Positions 1 to 6,624 of a stretch of 15,110 nt of DNA are shown here, piece by piece. The position numbers and the translations under genes were made by a program. The notes under the pieces are model-generated. The model saw nothing but the letters and a program-made list of their open reading frames with translations, had not been told where the DNA came from and made no database searches. Source of the DNA: Anaerobacillus sp. (GTDB lineage: Bacteria > Bacillota > Bacilli > Bacillales_H > Anaerobacillaceae); assembly GCA_007120055.1 (NCBI GenBank), contig SKOL01000086.1, forward strand, positions 1 to 15,110. The letters run 5' to 3'. Positions within the stretch are counted from its first letter, which is position 1. Each line of letters starts with the position of its first letter.

Positions 1-2
1 TA

Positions 3-209
3 CCAGATTATCGTGAGCAGTGGAGTTATATTAAAAGAGATGGTTCTCCTTTATTCAATTATTTCCTAATGCTTCGAAGTGAACCAAGTTATATAGAACT
101 TCCAAACGAACAAGGGACATATACTTTCAATATGCTTGTTTATTGGCATGGAGATAAAGCTGCTACTCAAGGATTGGTGAATTACCGTTTTAGAATTACT
201 GTTGAATAG
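3..209 (+). CDS. C-terminal part of an unknown protein, cut by the window edge
   Basis: An open frame enters from the left edge and gives 68 residues before a TAG at 207-209. There is no start in the window, so the N-terminus lies outside. The visible part is mixed and soluble-looking, with aromatic and beta-prone stretches (YTFNMLVYW, VNYRFRITVE) and no membrane segment. This would fit the last strands of an extracellular or lipoprotein beta domain, but that is inference. I do not recognise the family. A copy of the stop-proximal repeat follows 25 bases downstream, as after several other small genes here. The minus-strand open frame over the same bases lacks a ribosome binding site and is taken as its shadow. 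Confidence 0.6.
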   Translation, partial: PDYREQWSYIKRDGSPLFNYFLMLRSEPSYIELPNEQGTYTFNMLVYWHGDKAATQGLVNYRFRITVE

Positions 210-234
210 CCTACAAAGGTTGTGAATAAATGCA

Positions 235-268
235 CTTAAACAAACGAGTGCTTTACTTGAACAGGGCA
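235..268 (+). repeat. Stop-proximal intergenic repeat, copy 1
   Basis: CTTAAACAAACGAGTGCTTT starts here, followed by a TTGAA-type spacer and GGGCA. It matches copies at 947, 1473, 2640 and 12824 in its first part. It lies between the TAG of the preceding fragment and the VanZ-family gene. Confidence 0.6.
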
Positions 269-322
269 TGTATCAGTCTGTTATCATTTTTGATGGTTAA
301 TAATATATTAAGGAGAATTTAA

Positions 323-907
323 GTGTACCTAATAAATTTAGTTAGTATTGGAATAGTTATTATTGTTTTGTATTTCATTATTGACCTGTTAAAAAATCGA
401 AAGAGAAATATGTTAAGTCGATTAGTATTTCTCAGTTTTCTATTTTACACAATAAATGTATTGCAACAAACAACTGGCGGTATCCATGTCCCACCTATTG
501 CTGAGGGTAATTATTGGAGTTGGGATTGGAGTACTCAACTTATTCCATTTTATTTTGTGGGAGATTTAATAAGCCATTATAATGCCTCAGGTTTAAGTTG
601 GTTTTTTTGGAATGCTGTAAGATTATCTTTTTATAACGTTCTATTGTTGTTTCCATTAGGCGTTTATCTTTCATTATATAAAGTTGGTAATATTAAAAGA
701 GCTGCCTTGTTTATATTTATAGTTAGCTTGGGAATAGAGACTATGCAAATTTTATTTAGTTATTTCGGTCTCATATTTGCACGAAGTTTTAATGTCGATG
801 ATTTAATTTTAAATACTGTCGGTGGTGTTTTAGGTTATTTGCTTTTTGAACAGCTAAAAAAACTATATAGCAACATTTATTATAAGAAACTAAGAGTGAA
901 CGGCTAG
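323..907 (+). CDS. VanZ-family membrane protein
   Basis: This is a 194-residue polytopic membrane protein starting with GTG, set by AAGGAG at 310-315 seven bases upstream. Hydrophobic segments lie near residues 2-23, 31-45, 90-115 and 125-150, with a last one near 160-178. The second half has the VanZ-like pattern: a hydrophobic FPLGVYLSL segment, then IETMQILF, an acidic VDDLILNTVGG motif and a final GYLLFEQL helix. VanZ-like proteins are small membrane proteins, and the founding member gives low-level teicoplanin resistance; most relatives have no assigned substrate. The loop between the first segments is rich in Trp and Pro (residues 50-75), which is less typical. The gene stands alone, with stop-proximal repeats on both sides. 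The family call is firm; a role in glycopeptide resistance is not supported here. Confidence 0.85.
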   Translation: MYLINLVSIGIVIIVLYFIIDLLKNRKRNMLSRLVFLSFLFYTINVLQQTTGGIHVPPIAEGNYWSWDWSTQLIPFYFVGDLISHYNASGLSWFFWNAVRLSFYNVLLLFPLGVYLSLYKVGNIKRAALFIFIVSLGIETMQILFSYFGLIFARSFNVDDLILNTVGGVLGYLLFEQLKKLYSNIYYKKLRVNG

Positions 908-946
908 TTTAAACTTTGTTAAATTAATAGATTGTGCGGTATTTCA

Positions 947-990
947 CTTAAACAAACAAGGGTGCGATTGTCCAAGAAGAACGAGCGCTT
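947..990 (+). repeat. Stop-proximal intergenic repeat, copy 2
   Basis: CTTAAACAAACAAGGGTGCG begins 40 bases after the VanZ-family stop and continues as ATTGTCC and AAGAACGAGCGC. The first 12 bases are identical to copy 1, and the GGGNGCGATT part is shared with copies 3 and 4. Confidence 0.6.
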
Positions 991-1095
991 CCAATTAGGT
1001 ACTAGAGATCAACATTGTTCTATTGAAGATAACGATAAACATTGCATATCTTAAAAGAACATTTTCATTTGAAGTTACAAAACAGGGGGATTATT

Positions 1096-1443
1096 ATGTC
1101 TAATAAGAAGTGGCTTGGTGTCGGAGCTTTAGTTGTTGGATTACTCATTTTTGGTTTTCAGTTTTTAACTTTGAATGAGGAACAACCTTTATGGGATACG
1201 GGTTCGATGATTGAAGTGGTAAATAAAGAATACTCAGATGATTATAAAGAAGCATGGATTTTTGCTTTTGACCCTTATAGTTCTACAAAGGAAGAGGAAA
1301 TAAAAATAATTATTGAAGAGCCGATGGTTTGGAATTTAATAGAAGAAGGTAAAACATATTCCGCTTCGTATCAACAACAAGATGCTGATACGTGGGTTTT
1401 AATGCAAATTAGCCATGAAGGCGATTTTGATACATTAAGATGA
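1096..1443 (+). CDS. Small membrane-anchored extracytoplasmic protein, unknown function
   Basis: The ATG at 1096 is chosen over the in-frame ATG at 1042 because AGGGGG sits at 1084-1089, six bases upstream. The earlier start has no ribosome binding site and would add 18 polar residues before the membrane segment. The 115-residue product has a short basic start (MSNKKW), one hydrophobic segment at about residues 6-24, and then an acidic soluble domain. That domain holds WDTGSMIEVVNKEY, several Glu-rich stretches (KEEEIKIIIEE) and a C-terminus with QQQDADTWVLMQI. The layout predicts a single-pass protein with its domain outside the cell. There is no lipobox Cys. I do not recognise the family. 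A stop-proximal repeat and a hairpin terminator follow, so it is probably monocistronic. Confidence 0.7.
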   Translation: MSNKKWLGVGALVVGLLIFGFQFLTLNEEQPLWDTGSMIEVVNKEYSDDYKEAWIFAFDPYSSTKEEEIKIIIEEPMVWNLIEEGKTYSASYQQQDADTWVLMQISHEGDFDTLR

Positions 1444-1472
1444 TTTGTATTAGCCTTTTGTTAAATAATATA

Positions 1473-1499
1473 CTTAACAAACGGGAGCGATAGTAAAAT
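1473..1499 (+). repeat. Stop-proximal intergenic repeat, copy 3
   Basis: CTTAACAAACGGGAGCGATA lies 29 bases after the preceding stop and runs almost directly into a rho-independent terminator. It is close to the consensus, with one AA shorter than copies 1 and 2. Confidence 0.6.
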
Positions 1500-1502
1500 C
1501 TT

Positions 1503-1527
1503 GAGTTGCAATTGCAGCTCTTTTTTT
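1503..1527 (+). terminator. Rho-independent terminator
   Basis: A 7-bp stem with one G-T pair, GAGTTGC / GCAGCTC, encloses a 4-base AATT loop and is followed by seven T. It would end transcription of the membrane-anchored protein gene and insulate the PadR operon downstream. Confidence 0.8.
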
Positions 1528-1578
1528 ATGTCCACTAACTCGATTGTGGGGATTATAGTGCATTACAGATAATTTTAT

Positions 1579-1602
1579 TATAATACCTTGCATTATAAGG
1601 TA
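1579..1602 (+). promoter_or_regulatory. Candidate promoter -10 with overlapping inverted repeat, upstream of PadR
   Basis: A perfect TATAAT at 1579-1584 overlaps the first base of an inverted repeat, TACCTT-N7-AAGGTA (1584-1602). No convincing -35 box was found 16-18 bases upstream. An inverted repeat over the start-site region of a PadR gene fits autorepression, which is common in this family. The operator assignment is inference. Confidence 0.45.
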
Positions 1603-1638
1603 ATCGGAAATTACAATATAATTAAGGAGGTGCGAAAG

Positions 1639-1980
1639 TTGGAAGTAAACAAAGAGGTTTTAAAAGGACACATCGATACACTCATACTTTCCCTTCTTCA
1701 TAGAAGAGAGATGTATGGATATGAACTTGCTAAATTAGTGAGAGAAAGAAGTGGCAATCAATTTGAGTTAAAAGAAGCTACATTGTACTTATCACTAAAA
1801 AGATTAGAAAAGAATAAATGGATTGAATCATACTGGGGAGACGAACAAGGACAAGGTGGGAGAAGAAAGTATTATAGGTTGACCACAATTGGCAAGGAAG
1901 GTTACGAAAAAAAACGGAAAGAATGGGAACATGTAAAGAGAATTATGGATTCATTTTTAGAAAGGGGAGAAAGAGAATGA
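1639..1980 (+). CDS. PadR-family transcriptional regulator
   Basis: The TTG at 1639 is preferred because AAGGAGG lies at 1624-1630, eight bases upstream. An ATG at 1588 in the same frame has no such site and overlaps the likely promoter. The product is 113 residues, the usual length of small PadR proteins. The winged helix-turn-helix begins at KGHIDTLILSLLHRREMYGYEL (about residues 9-30), continues through ATLYLSLKRLEK, and has the wing GGRRKYYRLTTIGK. A charged C-terminal helix (about residues 88-113) would serve for dimerisation. Its stop overlaps the start of the next gene by four bases (ATGA), so the two are translationally coupled. PadR regulators commonly repress their own operon and a membrane partner. 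An inverted repeat suited to that lies at 1584-1602. Confidence in the family is high; the ligand is unknown. Confidence 0.92.
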   Translation: MEVNKEVLKGHIDTLILSLLHRREMYGYELAKLVRERSGNQFELKEATLYLSLKRLEKNKWIESYWGDEQGQGGRRKYYRLTTIGKEGYEKKRKEWEHVKRIMDSFLERGERE

Positions 1981-2627
1981 AACGTATTGATGATTTTTTA
2001 AATTCTATATATAGAAATGTAGAGGGTGAGCAGGATGAAATTCAAGATTTTAAAGAAGAAATGAGAGTTCATTTACTTGAGAAAGTAAACGAACATAAAC
2101 AAAACGGTAAGACAGAAGATGAAGCGATTAACCTTGCCATTGAAGAATTTGGAGACGAGAAACAAATAAAAAAAGGATTAGCTGAATTTTTCTATATGCC
2201 TAAAATACGGTTCTTTCAAAAACTGCTAACGGCATTTTTATCAGCATTGATTTTTTCGGGAATTCTATCAGCTATTATATATACTCCTGAAACACAACAG
2301 ATGCCAAATGTTCAGTACTGGTCATTTAGTAGTTTGTTTATGTTGTACGGTGTGTATTCACTTGTAGTATTTATTATTGGTGGTATTCCTTACTCAATTC
2401 TAATGGATAAGATAGTGAACAAAACAAATATAAAAAATAAGTATGTCGCTGATGTTTTGATATATATCCTTGGCGGAATAATCGTGAATGTATGGTTTTG
2501 GATTTCTCTATTTAACCCTTATGGTATTGTTTGGGACCACAGTATAAATTTATTATTAATGGGTATTGGGGCATCTTTATTATTTCTACACCTGTTTTAT
2601 ATTTCTAAAAAAGTATTCAAAGATTAA
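1977..2627 (+). CDS. HAAS-domain-like membrane protein paired with PadR
   Basis: The ATG at 1977 overlaps the PadR stop and has AAGGGGAG about eight bases upstream; an open frame further upstream in the same phase is the shadow of PadR. The 216-residue product starts with a soluble helical domain (about residues 1-75). It shows the pattern of a charged helix, EEMRVHLLEKVNEHKQNGKTEDEA and IEEFGDEKQIKKGLAEF, as found in HAAS/DUF1700 and permease-prefix domains. These domains are commonly encoded directly after PadR genes. Four hydrophobic segments follow at roughly residues 78-100, 118-142, 160-182 and 192-212. The function of such pairs is poorly known; regulation of a membrane stress or sporulation response has been proposed for relatives. 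No ABC ATPase or permease follows here, so this two-gene unit appears complete. A stop-proximal repeat begins 12 bases downstream. Confidence 0.82.
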   Translation: MKRIDDFLNSIYRNVEGEQDEIQDFKEEMRVHLLEKVNEHKQNGKTEDEAINLAIEEFGDEKQIKKGLAEFFYMPKIRFFQKLLTAFLSALIFSGILSAIIYTPETQQMPNVQYWSFSSLFMLYGVYSLVVFIIGGIPYSILMDKIVNKTNIKNKYVADVLIYILGGIIVNVWFWISLFNPYGIVWDHSINLLLMGIGASLLFLHLFYISKKVFKD

Positions 2628-2639
2628 AGCTGAAAATTT

Positions 2640-2677
2640 CACTAACGGGGGCGATTACTTCAATAACGACAGTGACG
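2640..2677 (+). repeat. Stop-proximal intergenic repeat, copy 4
   Basis: CACTAACGGGGGCGATTACT begins 12 bases after the preceding stop, followed by TTCAATAACGACAGTG. It is the best match to the GGGNGCGATT half of the consensus. Confidence 0.65.
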
Positions 2678-2755
2678 ACTATGTTTTAGTATTGGAGCAG
2701 TTTACTTGAATAAATAGAATCACTTACAAACTTAATTGAGTGAAGGGGGAAACTA

Positions 2756-2956
2756 ATGGCAAAGTTTGTTGTTTTATTTGGTGCAATCATTATGCTTATA
2801 TCGGTAGTAATTGGTCTTTTTTTTGATATTGGTTACAGTGAAGGAAGTTACCTATTTTTATTTCACCTGATTTTTTCATTAATATATTTAATTTATGCGA
2901 TTTATTTGATTGTGAAAGATAAGAAGTCCAGTAAGAATTTGGACGAGAAATTTTGA
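2756..2956 (+). CDS. Small two-segment membrane protein, unknown
   Basis: A 66-residue protein with a clear ribosome binding site, AAGGGGG about seven bases before ATG. Two hydrophobic segments (about residues 4-24 and 30-52) are joined by a short loop with DIGYSEGS. A Lys- and Asp-rich tail, KDKKSSKNLDEKF, is probably cytoplasmic. It resembles many unnamed Bacillaceae small membrane proteins, and no function can be assigned. The gene stands alone between a repeat copy upstream and a degenerate one at about 2980. Confidence 0.65.
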   Translation: MAKFVVLFGAIIMLISVVIGLFFDIGYSEGSYLFLFHLIFSLIYLIYAIYLIVKDKKSSKNLDEKF

Positions 2957-2979
2957 AAATAAATTAGCAGTTTTGGTAT

Positions 2980-3010
2980 CTTAACTCAACTAACGATAAG
3001 CTTTAGTGAA
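2980..3010 (+). repeat. Degenerate stop-proximal repeat, copy 5
   Basis: CTTAACTCAACTAACGATAA starts 24 bases after the stop of the small membrane protein gene. It keeps CTTAA, the CAACTAACG spacing and a GC step but lacks the GGGNGCG part. Assignment rests on position and partial match. Confidence 0.35.
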
Positions 3011-3102
3011 AAATTTGACAGTGATGGACCTGGTGCTTATTAAACTAGTCCTATTTATTTTTATTAAAGTAGCGTGTTACGAAATACTTCTCTTATTTTA
3101 GC

Positions 3103-3366
3103 ATGATGCCCGTTGGATACGGAAGTTTATTTCCACTCATTACTGCACTTGTATCAATTGTTGTTCTATTGCTTCTCTTAGTCCGTACAAAGAAAGCATA
3201 TAATGGAAGTGCAGTGCGAGCTTGCTTGAGCATCTGTATTTTGATGTCGTTGTTATCATGGTTACTATTTAATTCTGTTAGTATTGTTGGTGTTTGCGTA
3301 TTTGCTTTACAAATTATTGTGCTTTTTTTACAAATACCAAACAAAACCTATACTTACAAAATATGA
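3103..3366 (+). CDS. Possible small membrane protein, unknown; start uncertain
   Basis: An 87-residue frame with three hydrophobic stretches (about residues 8-27, 38-57 and 60-79) and a basic loop between the first two (RTKKAYNGSAVR). The positive charges between segments are sensible for a membrane protein, which supports it being real. No Shine-Dalgarno sequence precedes either ATG at 3103 or 3106, and the frame is open back only to 3073. It may therefore be a 5'-truncated gene or a weakly translated one. It abuts a clear gene remnant, so degradation in this spot is plausible. A minus-strand frame over nearly the same span reads as an unlikely mix of residues and is rejected. Confidence 0.45.
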   Translation: MMPVGYGSLFPLITALVSIVVLLLLLVRTKKAYNGSAVRACLSICILMSLLSWLLFNSVSIVGVCVFALQIIVLFLQIPNKTYTYKI

Positions 3367-3660
3367 TTATATCCACAAGAAAGAATATTATCTATTGGGC
3401 AGTTTAGAGGTAACAAGGTCGAGAATGGGGAGTTTTCATCAGCGACAAATGTAGCAGTAGAAATTAGCGTTGAAGAAGGTGAAATCGAGTTTACTTTTTT
3501 AGACCCAGAGGGGAATATTATCTTTAATCAAGATGTACATGAAGGTACAGAGTATAGTGAAATAATAGGAGGGGATTTTCCAAAAGGAATTTATGATTTA
3601 AAAATTAGCTCTAAAAATGTTAGGGGAGTCGAGTTAGTAATAGAGTTGTATACGGATTAA
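3367..3660 (+). pseudogene. 5'-truncated remnant of an extracellular beta-domain protein
   Basis: The frame is open from 3367, after a TGA at 3364, to the TAA at 3658-3660. It has no ATG, GTG or TTG with a ribosome binding site near its beginning. The 97 codons read as good protein: ENGEFSSATNVAVEISVEEG, then FLDPEGNIIFNQDVHEG and FPKGIYDLKISSKNVRGVEL. The alternating hydrophobic pattern and Gly turns suggest a small beta-sandwich of the kind found after lipoprotein signal peptides. The N-terminus and signal peptide are missing. The 30 bases at 3421-3450 recur with one mismatch at 7608-7637, where a second and smaller remnant of a related gene seems to lie. A repeat copy follows 14 bases after the stop. 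Unrecognised family; it could be functional only through an unseen non-standard start. Confidence 0.6.
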
Positions 3661-3673
3661 GACAAGAAAATTT

Positions 3674-3690
3674 CAATAACGAAAGCGATT
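3674..3690 (+). repeat. Degenerate stop-proximal repeat, copy 6
   Basis: CAATAACGAAAGCGATT follows the stop of the gene remnant by 14 bases and runs directly into the ribosome binding site of the SDR gene. It keeps TAACG and GCGATT. Confidence 0.45.
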
Positions 3691-3702
3691 GGAGAGAATT
3701 TT

Positions 3703-4443
3703 GTGGAAAATGAACAGGTAGTGATTGTCACAGGAGCGAGCAATGGTATTGGTCGTGAAATAGGGAAGGTCTATGTAGAGAAGGGTGCGCAGGTAATATT
3801 AGCAGATATCGATGATCAGAATGGACTAGAGCTAGAAGAACAACTTTCAAAGATTGGGAAAGCAACCTTTATAAAGACTGATGTCAGGAACCCGGAGCAT
3901 ATTCAAACTCTTATCGACGAAACGTTTGCTGCCTTTGGAAAAATAGATGTGTTGATCAATAATACAGGTGTATCCCGCTTTAAAAATATGTTTGAGCTCA
4001 CCCTTGAAGACTGGGATGATGTCATAAATATTAATCTTCGAGGCTACTTCCTATGTGCAAGAGAAGTCGCGCGCGTAATGAAAAAGCAGGACCATGGTGG
4101 TTCTATTGTTAACATTGCTTCAACGCGAGCGTTTATGTCAGAGGTGAACTCAGAGGCATACGCAGCTTCAAAAGGTGGTGTCATTGCCTTAACGCATGCG
4201 CTTGCTCTCTCTTTAAGCAAATATCACATTACTGCAAATGCTATCAGCCCTGGCTGGATTGAAACAGAGGATTATGAATCATTACGGAAGATCGACCATC
4301 AACAGCATCCATCCAAACGAGTAGGCAGGCCATCTGATATTGCGCGGGCATGCTTATTTTTAACTGATCCTTTAAATGACTTTATCACAGGCGAGAATAT
4401 AATCATTGACGGAGGAATGACGCGAAAGATGATTTATGAATAA
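3703..4443 (+). CDS. Short-chain dehydrogenase/reductase (classical SDR)
   Basis: A 246-residue classical SDR that oxidises or reduces an alcohol/ketone substrate with a nicotinamide cofactor in the cytoplasm. The Rossmann start TGASNGIG lies at residues 10-17. Asp35 ends the second strand, which usually means NAD(H) preference. NNTG at 86-89 replaces the usual NNAG. The catalytic set is Asn111, Ser140, Tyr153 and Lys157 (YAASK). SPGWIETE and the C-terminal ITGENIIIDGG are typical of FabG-like and sugar-dehydrogenase-like members. The GTG start has GGAGAG eight to nine bases upstream. The substrate cannot be told from sequence. Its codon choice looks less AT-rich than the small genes around it (GCGCGCGTA, GCGCGGGCA). 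It may therefore have a different history or be a more conserved gene. Confidence 0.93.
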   Translation: MENEQVVIVTGASNGIGREIGKVYVEKGAQVILADIDDQNGLELEEQLSKIGKATFIKTDVRNPEHIQTLIDETFAAFGKIDVLINNTGVSRFKNMFELTLEDWDDVININLRGYFLCAREVARVMKKQDHGGSIVNIASTRAFMSEVNSEAYAASKGGVIALTHALALSLSKYHITANAISPGWIETEDYESLRKIDHQQHPSKRVGRPSDIARACLFLTDPLNDFITGENIIIDGGMTRKMIYE

Positions 4444-4569
4444 GTTGGTTTGTTGGTTAGTGGACAGTTGGTTAGGATATGGTCCCGACGTTAGCCTATT
4501 TAGATGGTGTAGGTTTTTTAAGTAAAACTCTATGGATTATGAGCTAAAGATAGTGTTAGTAAAAATGAA

Positions 4570-4598
4570 GGGCTGTATCAATTACAGCTCGTTTTTTT
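4570..4598 (+). terminator. Rho-independent terminator after the SDR gene region
   Basis: A 7-bp stem with one G-T pair, GGGCTGT / ACAGCTC, has a loop of 7 bases and is followed by G and seven T. It lies about 125 bases after the SDR stop. Its right arm resembles that of the terminator at 1503-1527 (GCAGCTC plus T tract), suggesting the two may be parts of related intergenic elements. Confidence 0.7.
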
Positions 4599-4686
4599 GT
4601 GTCGTGGGTTGGTAAAAGATGTTAAACTAAAAATACAGTGTACTGACTTCATCAGATAACATTCAGTATTAATCGGAGGTGTCGAA

Positions 4687-4881
4687 ATGTTGTTTATTAT
4701 TTTAGCTTCTATAATATTTATTATTTATGTTGTTTTTAGTCTTATAACAATTAAATCTAGACTTAGTGAAATAGAAAAGAAACTCGGTATGCATGATTTG
4801 CCAAAGCTTTCTGATGAAGAAATAAAACGAGGCATAGAAAAAGAAAAGGAACAAGAATTCTTTAACAATCTGAATAAGTAG
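4687..4881 (+). CDS. Small single-pass membrane protein with coiled tail, unknown
   Basis: A 64-residue protein with a strong ribosome binding site, GGAGGTG at 4676-4682, before ATG. One hydrophobic segment covers about residues 2-21. A charged, helical cytoplasmic tail follows (KSRLSEIEKKLGMHDLPKLSDEEIKRGIEKEKEQEF) and is likely to form a short coiled coil. The layout is common among unnamed Bacillaceae membrane proteins and gives no function. The frame on the opposite strand is rejected as a shadow. Confidence 0.7.
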   Translation: MLFIILASIIFIIYVVFSLITIKSRLSEIEKKLGMHDLPKLSDEEIKRGIEKEKEQEFFNNLNK

Positions 4882-4986
4882 TTCCGTTGAAAGAGGCAGG
4901 GCCATCTAATAAAAAAATGATTAGTACTCAGTTAACGAAGGCACTAATTGTGTCAAATTTAAGTTTAAATGGCGTGGGGGATTAGT

Positions 4987-5364
4987 ATGAGTTATAAAAC
5001 AAAATTAGGGGTTATGGTTTCTTTCTTTTTGATATTAACCGCTTGTTCATTTGGTGATAACTTAGGTAATATGAATGAAAATAGAGCGATAAGTAAAATG
5101 AAAGCTGAAGCAGAAAATCAATATCATTTATTTACATTTTGGTCAGAGGAATCTCAAACTTACTTAGAGACATTTGACTATTCAAATGTTGATTTAAATA
5201 CCGTTCGCCTCATTGCAAGTTATCAACAGGAACATGAGTTTGTAAAAGCATTGAAAATTAATGAGTTCCCTACATTTATTGTTTTGGATCACCAAGGGAT
5301 TGTATTAAGAACAACAGATGTAAATGAAATAAATGAATTTTTAAAACAATATCAAATGGAATAA
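4987..5364 (+). CDS. Lipoprotein with a degenerate thioredoxin-like domain
   Basis: The ATG at 4987 is chosen because GGGGG lies six bases upstream. The alternative ATG at 4969 would put six extra residues before the signal peptide and has no ribosome binding site. The 125-residue product has a lipoprotein signal peptide: MSYKTK, a hydrophobic stretch, and the lipobox LTAC, with Cys near residue 20. The mature part ends with a thioredoxin-fold signature, INEFPTFIVLDHQGIVLRT. The Pro in FPTF corresponds to the cis-Pro loop and is followed by the edge strand. There is no CXXC motif, so it should not act as a disulphide oxidoreductase; the start of the fold (HLFTFWSEESQTYLETF) holds Ser-Glu-Glu-Ser where the redox site would be. 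The last codon and stop lie inside the palindrome at 5360-5388. A redox-inactive thioredoxin-like role is inference. Confidence 0.75.
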   Translation: MSYKTKLGVMVSFFLILTACSFGDNLGNMNENRAISKMKAEAENQYHLFTFWSEESQTYLETFDYSNVDLNTVRLIASYQQEHEFVKALKINEFPTFIVLDHQGIVLRTTDVNEINEFLKQYQME

Positions 5365-5388
5365 GTTGGTGCCAGGCACCAACTTATT
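5360..5388. repeat. Perfect palindrome with GTGCC-A-GGCAC core, copy 1
   Basis: Arms AATAAGTTGGTGCC and its exact reverse complement (14 bp) flank a single A at 5374. The left arm contains the stop codon of the lipoprotein gene. With only one central base, the hairpin in RNA would need to open a few core pairs. There is no long T tract, so it is not a clean terminator. It shares its core with copies at 6510, 10237 and 15011. Confidence 0.85.
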
Positions 5389-5431
5389 CGACATTTTAGA
5401 GTTTAAATGAAATACGTTGGAGGTTTATTTA

Positions 5432-6485
5432 ATGTTGCAATATTTTTTAATTAATGTCCATTGGCCATTAATTTTATTGATCATAGGGACTGCTGTCCAT
5501 CAAATTAGCGTTTACTATGTAAAGCTGAAAAAAGGAAATCAAATTGAAAATTTTGAGAAAACGTATCACAAAGCATTCGCATACAACCCTGAGTGGCGGA
5601 GTGACGCTTTGAAAATATTAGTAGCGATTCTTTTAATCTATATATTGATTTCTTTATTGTTGTTTTTATCGGTAGGGTCATTTTATGTTTTCATTGTAAC
5701 ATATGTCGTTTATGTTATTGCTGCGCTTGGTATTTATATGTTTTTCAGTGGTATAGCATTACTCATAGCGGCATTCCCACTTTATAAAGAGAGTGATAGA
5801 GCAGTTGAAGTTAATTTAAAGATTAATATAATTTTCCTGGCTTTTAGTGTCGGTTTTATTGTGCTTTTTTTATTAATAAGAGAGCAATTACTAGCTTTTG
5901 TAAGTTTCGTTCTTCTTTTAGGAGGAATTTTTGGTTATTTTAACATTAAAAGATTAGTAAGGAAGAAGGAAATCTCAAAAGAAAAACACGAACAGGAAGA
6001 TGAATTGATAGAAAGTGACCATAATAATCCTTTGTCCGAAAAAGATGAACAACAACGAGACAAACTGATAGAAGAAGTTGATAATAAGCCTTTATTCGCA
6101 AAACCTGTACATTCACACCTTGATAAAATAGGCGGGGCAATTAGTCATGTACTTGCGTTGATTCCTTTGCCCATAGGGAACATCATTGCTACGTTAATTT
6201 ATTGGCTGATTGTGAGAAGAAGATCAGATTTTTTGGATCATCATGGAAGACAATCGCTAAACTTTCAAATTAGCTTTACGATCTATTCAATAAGTAAGCA
6301 AAATAAATTCATTTTTATTTGATAGCGTAGGATCTGATCTATTCGGGATCCTTATGGGTCTCGTAGGATTTTCATTTCTTATCGTAATTCTTGTATTTGT
6401 TGCAATCACAGTTATTATCGCAACGATCTCTGCTCTATTAGGAAAGCGATTCAAATACCCACTGACTATAAAATTTTTCAAATGA
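5432..6485 (+). pseudogene. Frameshifted membrane protein with C-terminal DUF4870-like domain
   Basis: The ATG at 5432 has GGAGG at 5419-5423 eight bases upstream. The first frame runs to a TGA at 6320-6322. Residues 1-170 hold about five hydrophobic segments, then a highly charged linker (KEKHEQEDELIESDHNN) of about 60 residues. A DUF4870-like region follows: HLDKIGGAISHVLALIPLP, FLDHHGRQSLNFQISFTIYSI. The domain is then lost, but it continues in another frame from about 6294 as FLFDSVGSDLFGILMGLVG and ends RFKYPLTIKFFK before a TGA at 6483-6485. Removing one base, such as one A of 6292-6293, restores a single frame of 350 residues. So this is one gene with a one-base insertion, either a real mutation or a sequencing error. 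Near-identical palindromes flank the gene at 5360 and 6510. Function of DUF4870 proteins is unknown. Confidence 0.88.
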
Positions 6486-6509
6486 TTGTTGGCAGTCGCA
6501 GGGGACTTG

Positions 6510-6538
6510 ATAAGTAAAGTGCCAGGCACTTTACTTAT
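6510..6538. repeat. Perfect palindrome with GTGCC-A-GGCAC core, copy 2
   Basis: Arms ATAAGTAAAGTGCC and its exact reverse complement (14 bp) flank a single A at 6524. It begins 24 bases after the stop of the restored DUF4870-type frame. The core is identical to copy 1, while the outer arm differs at several positions with matching changes on the other side. Confidence 0.85.
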
Positions 6539-6624
6539 TTTGAGCAGCTTAGGCAATTTTTGGTTTTTTAACTATTTGCTACTGTTTTCGTATATTATAA
6601 TAATTATTTATGAGGAGGTTTACT

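Noticed and set aside
66..269. Minus-strand open frame of 67 codons
   Set aside because: It overlaps the partial plus-strand gene and a repeat copy, has no ribosome binding site, and reads as an unlikely Ser/His/Cys mix.
235..990. Integron attC interpretation of the stop-proximal repeats
   Set aside because: The TAACAAACG start superficially resembles Vibrio attC repeats, but no integrase, no paired R'/R'' core sites and no consistent folded structure were seen; kept only as a hypothesis in the findings.
3093..3344. Minus-strand frame of 83 codons
   Set aside because: It is the complement of the hydrophobic plus-strand frame at 3103-3366, and no ribosome binding site precedes its start.
4702..4905. 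Minus-strand frame of 67 codons
   Set aside because: It mirrors the small membrane protein gene at 4687-4881, which has a strong ribosome binding site on the plus strand.
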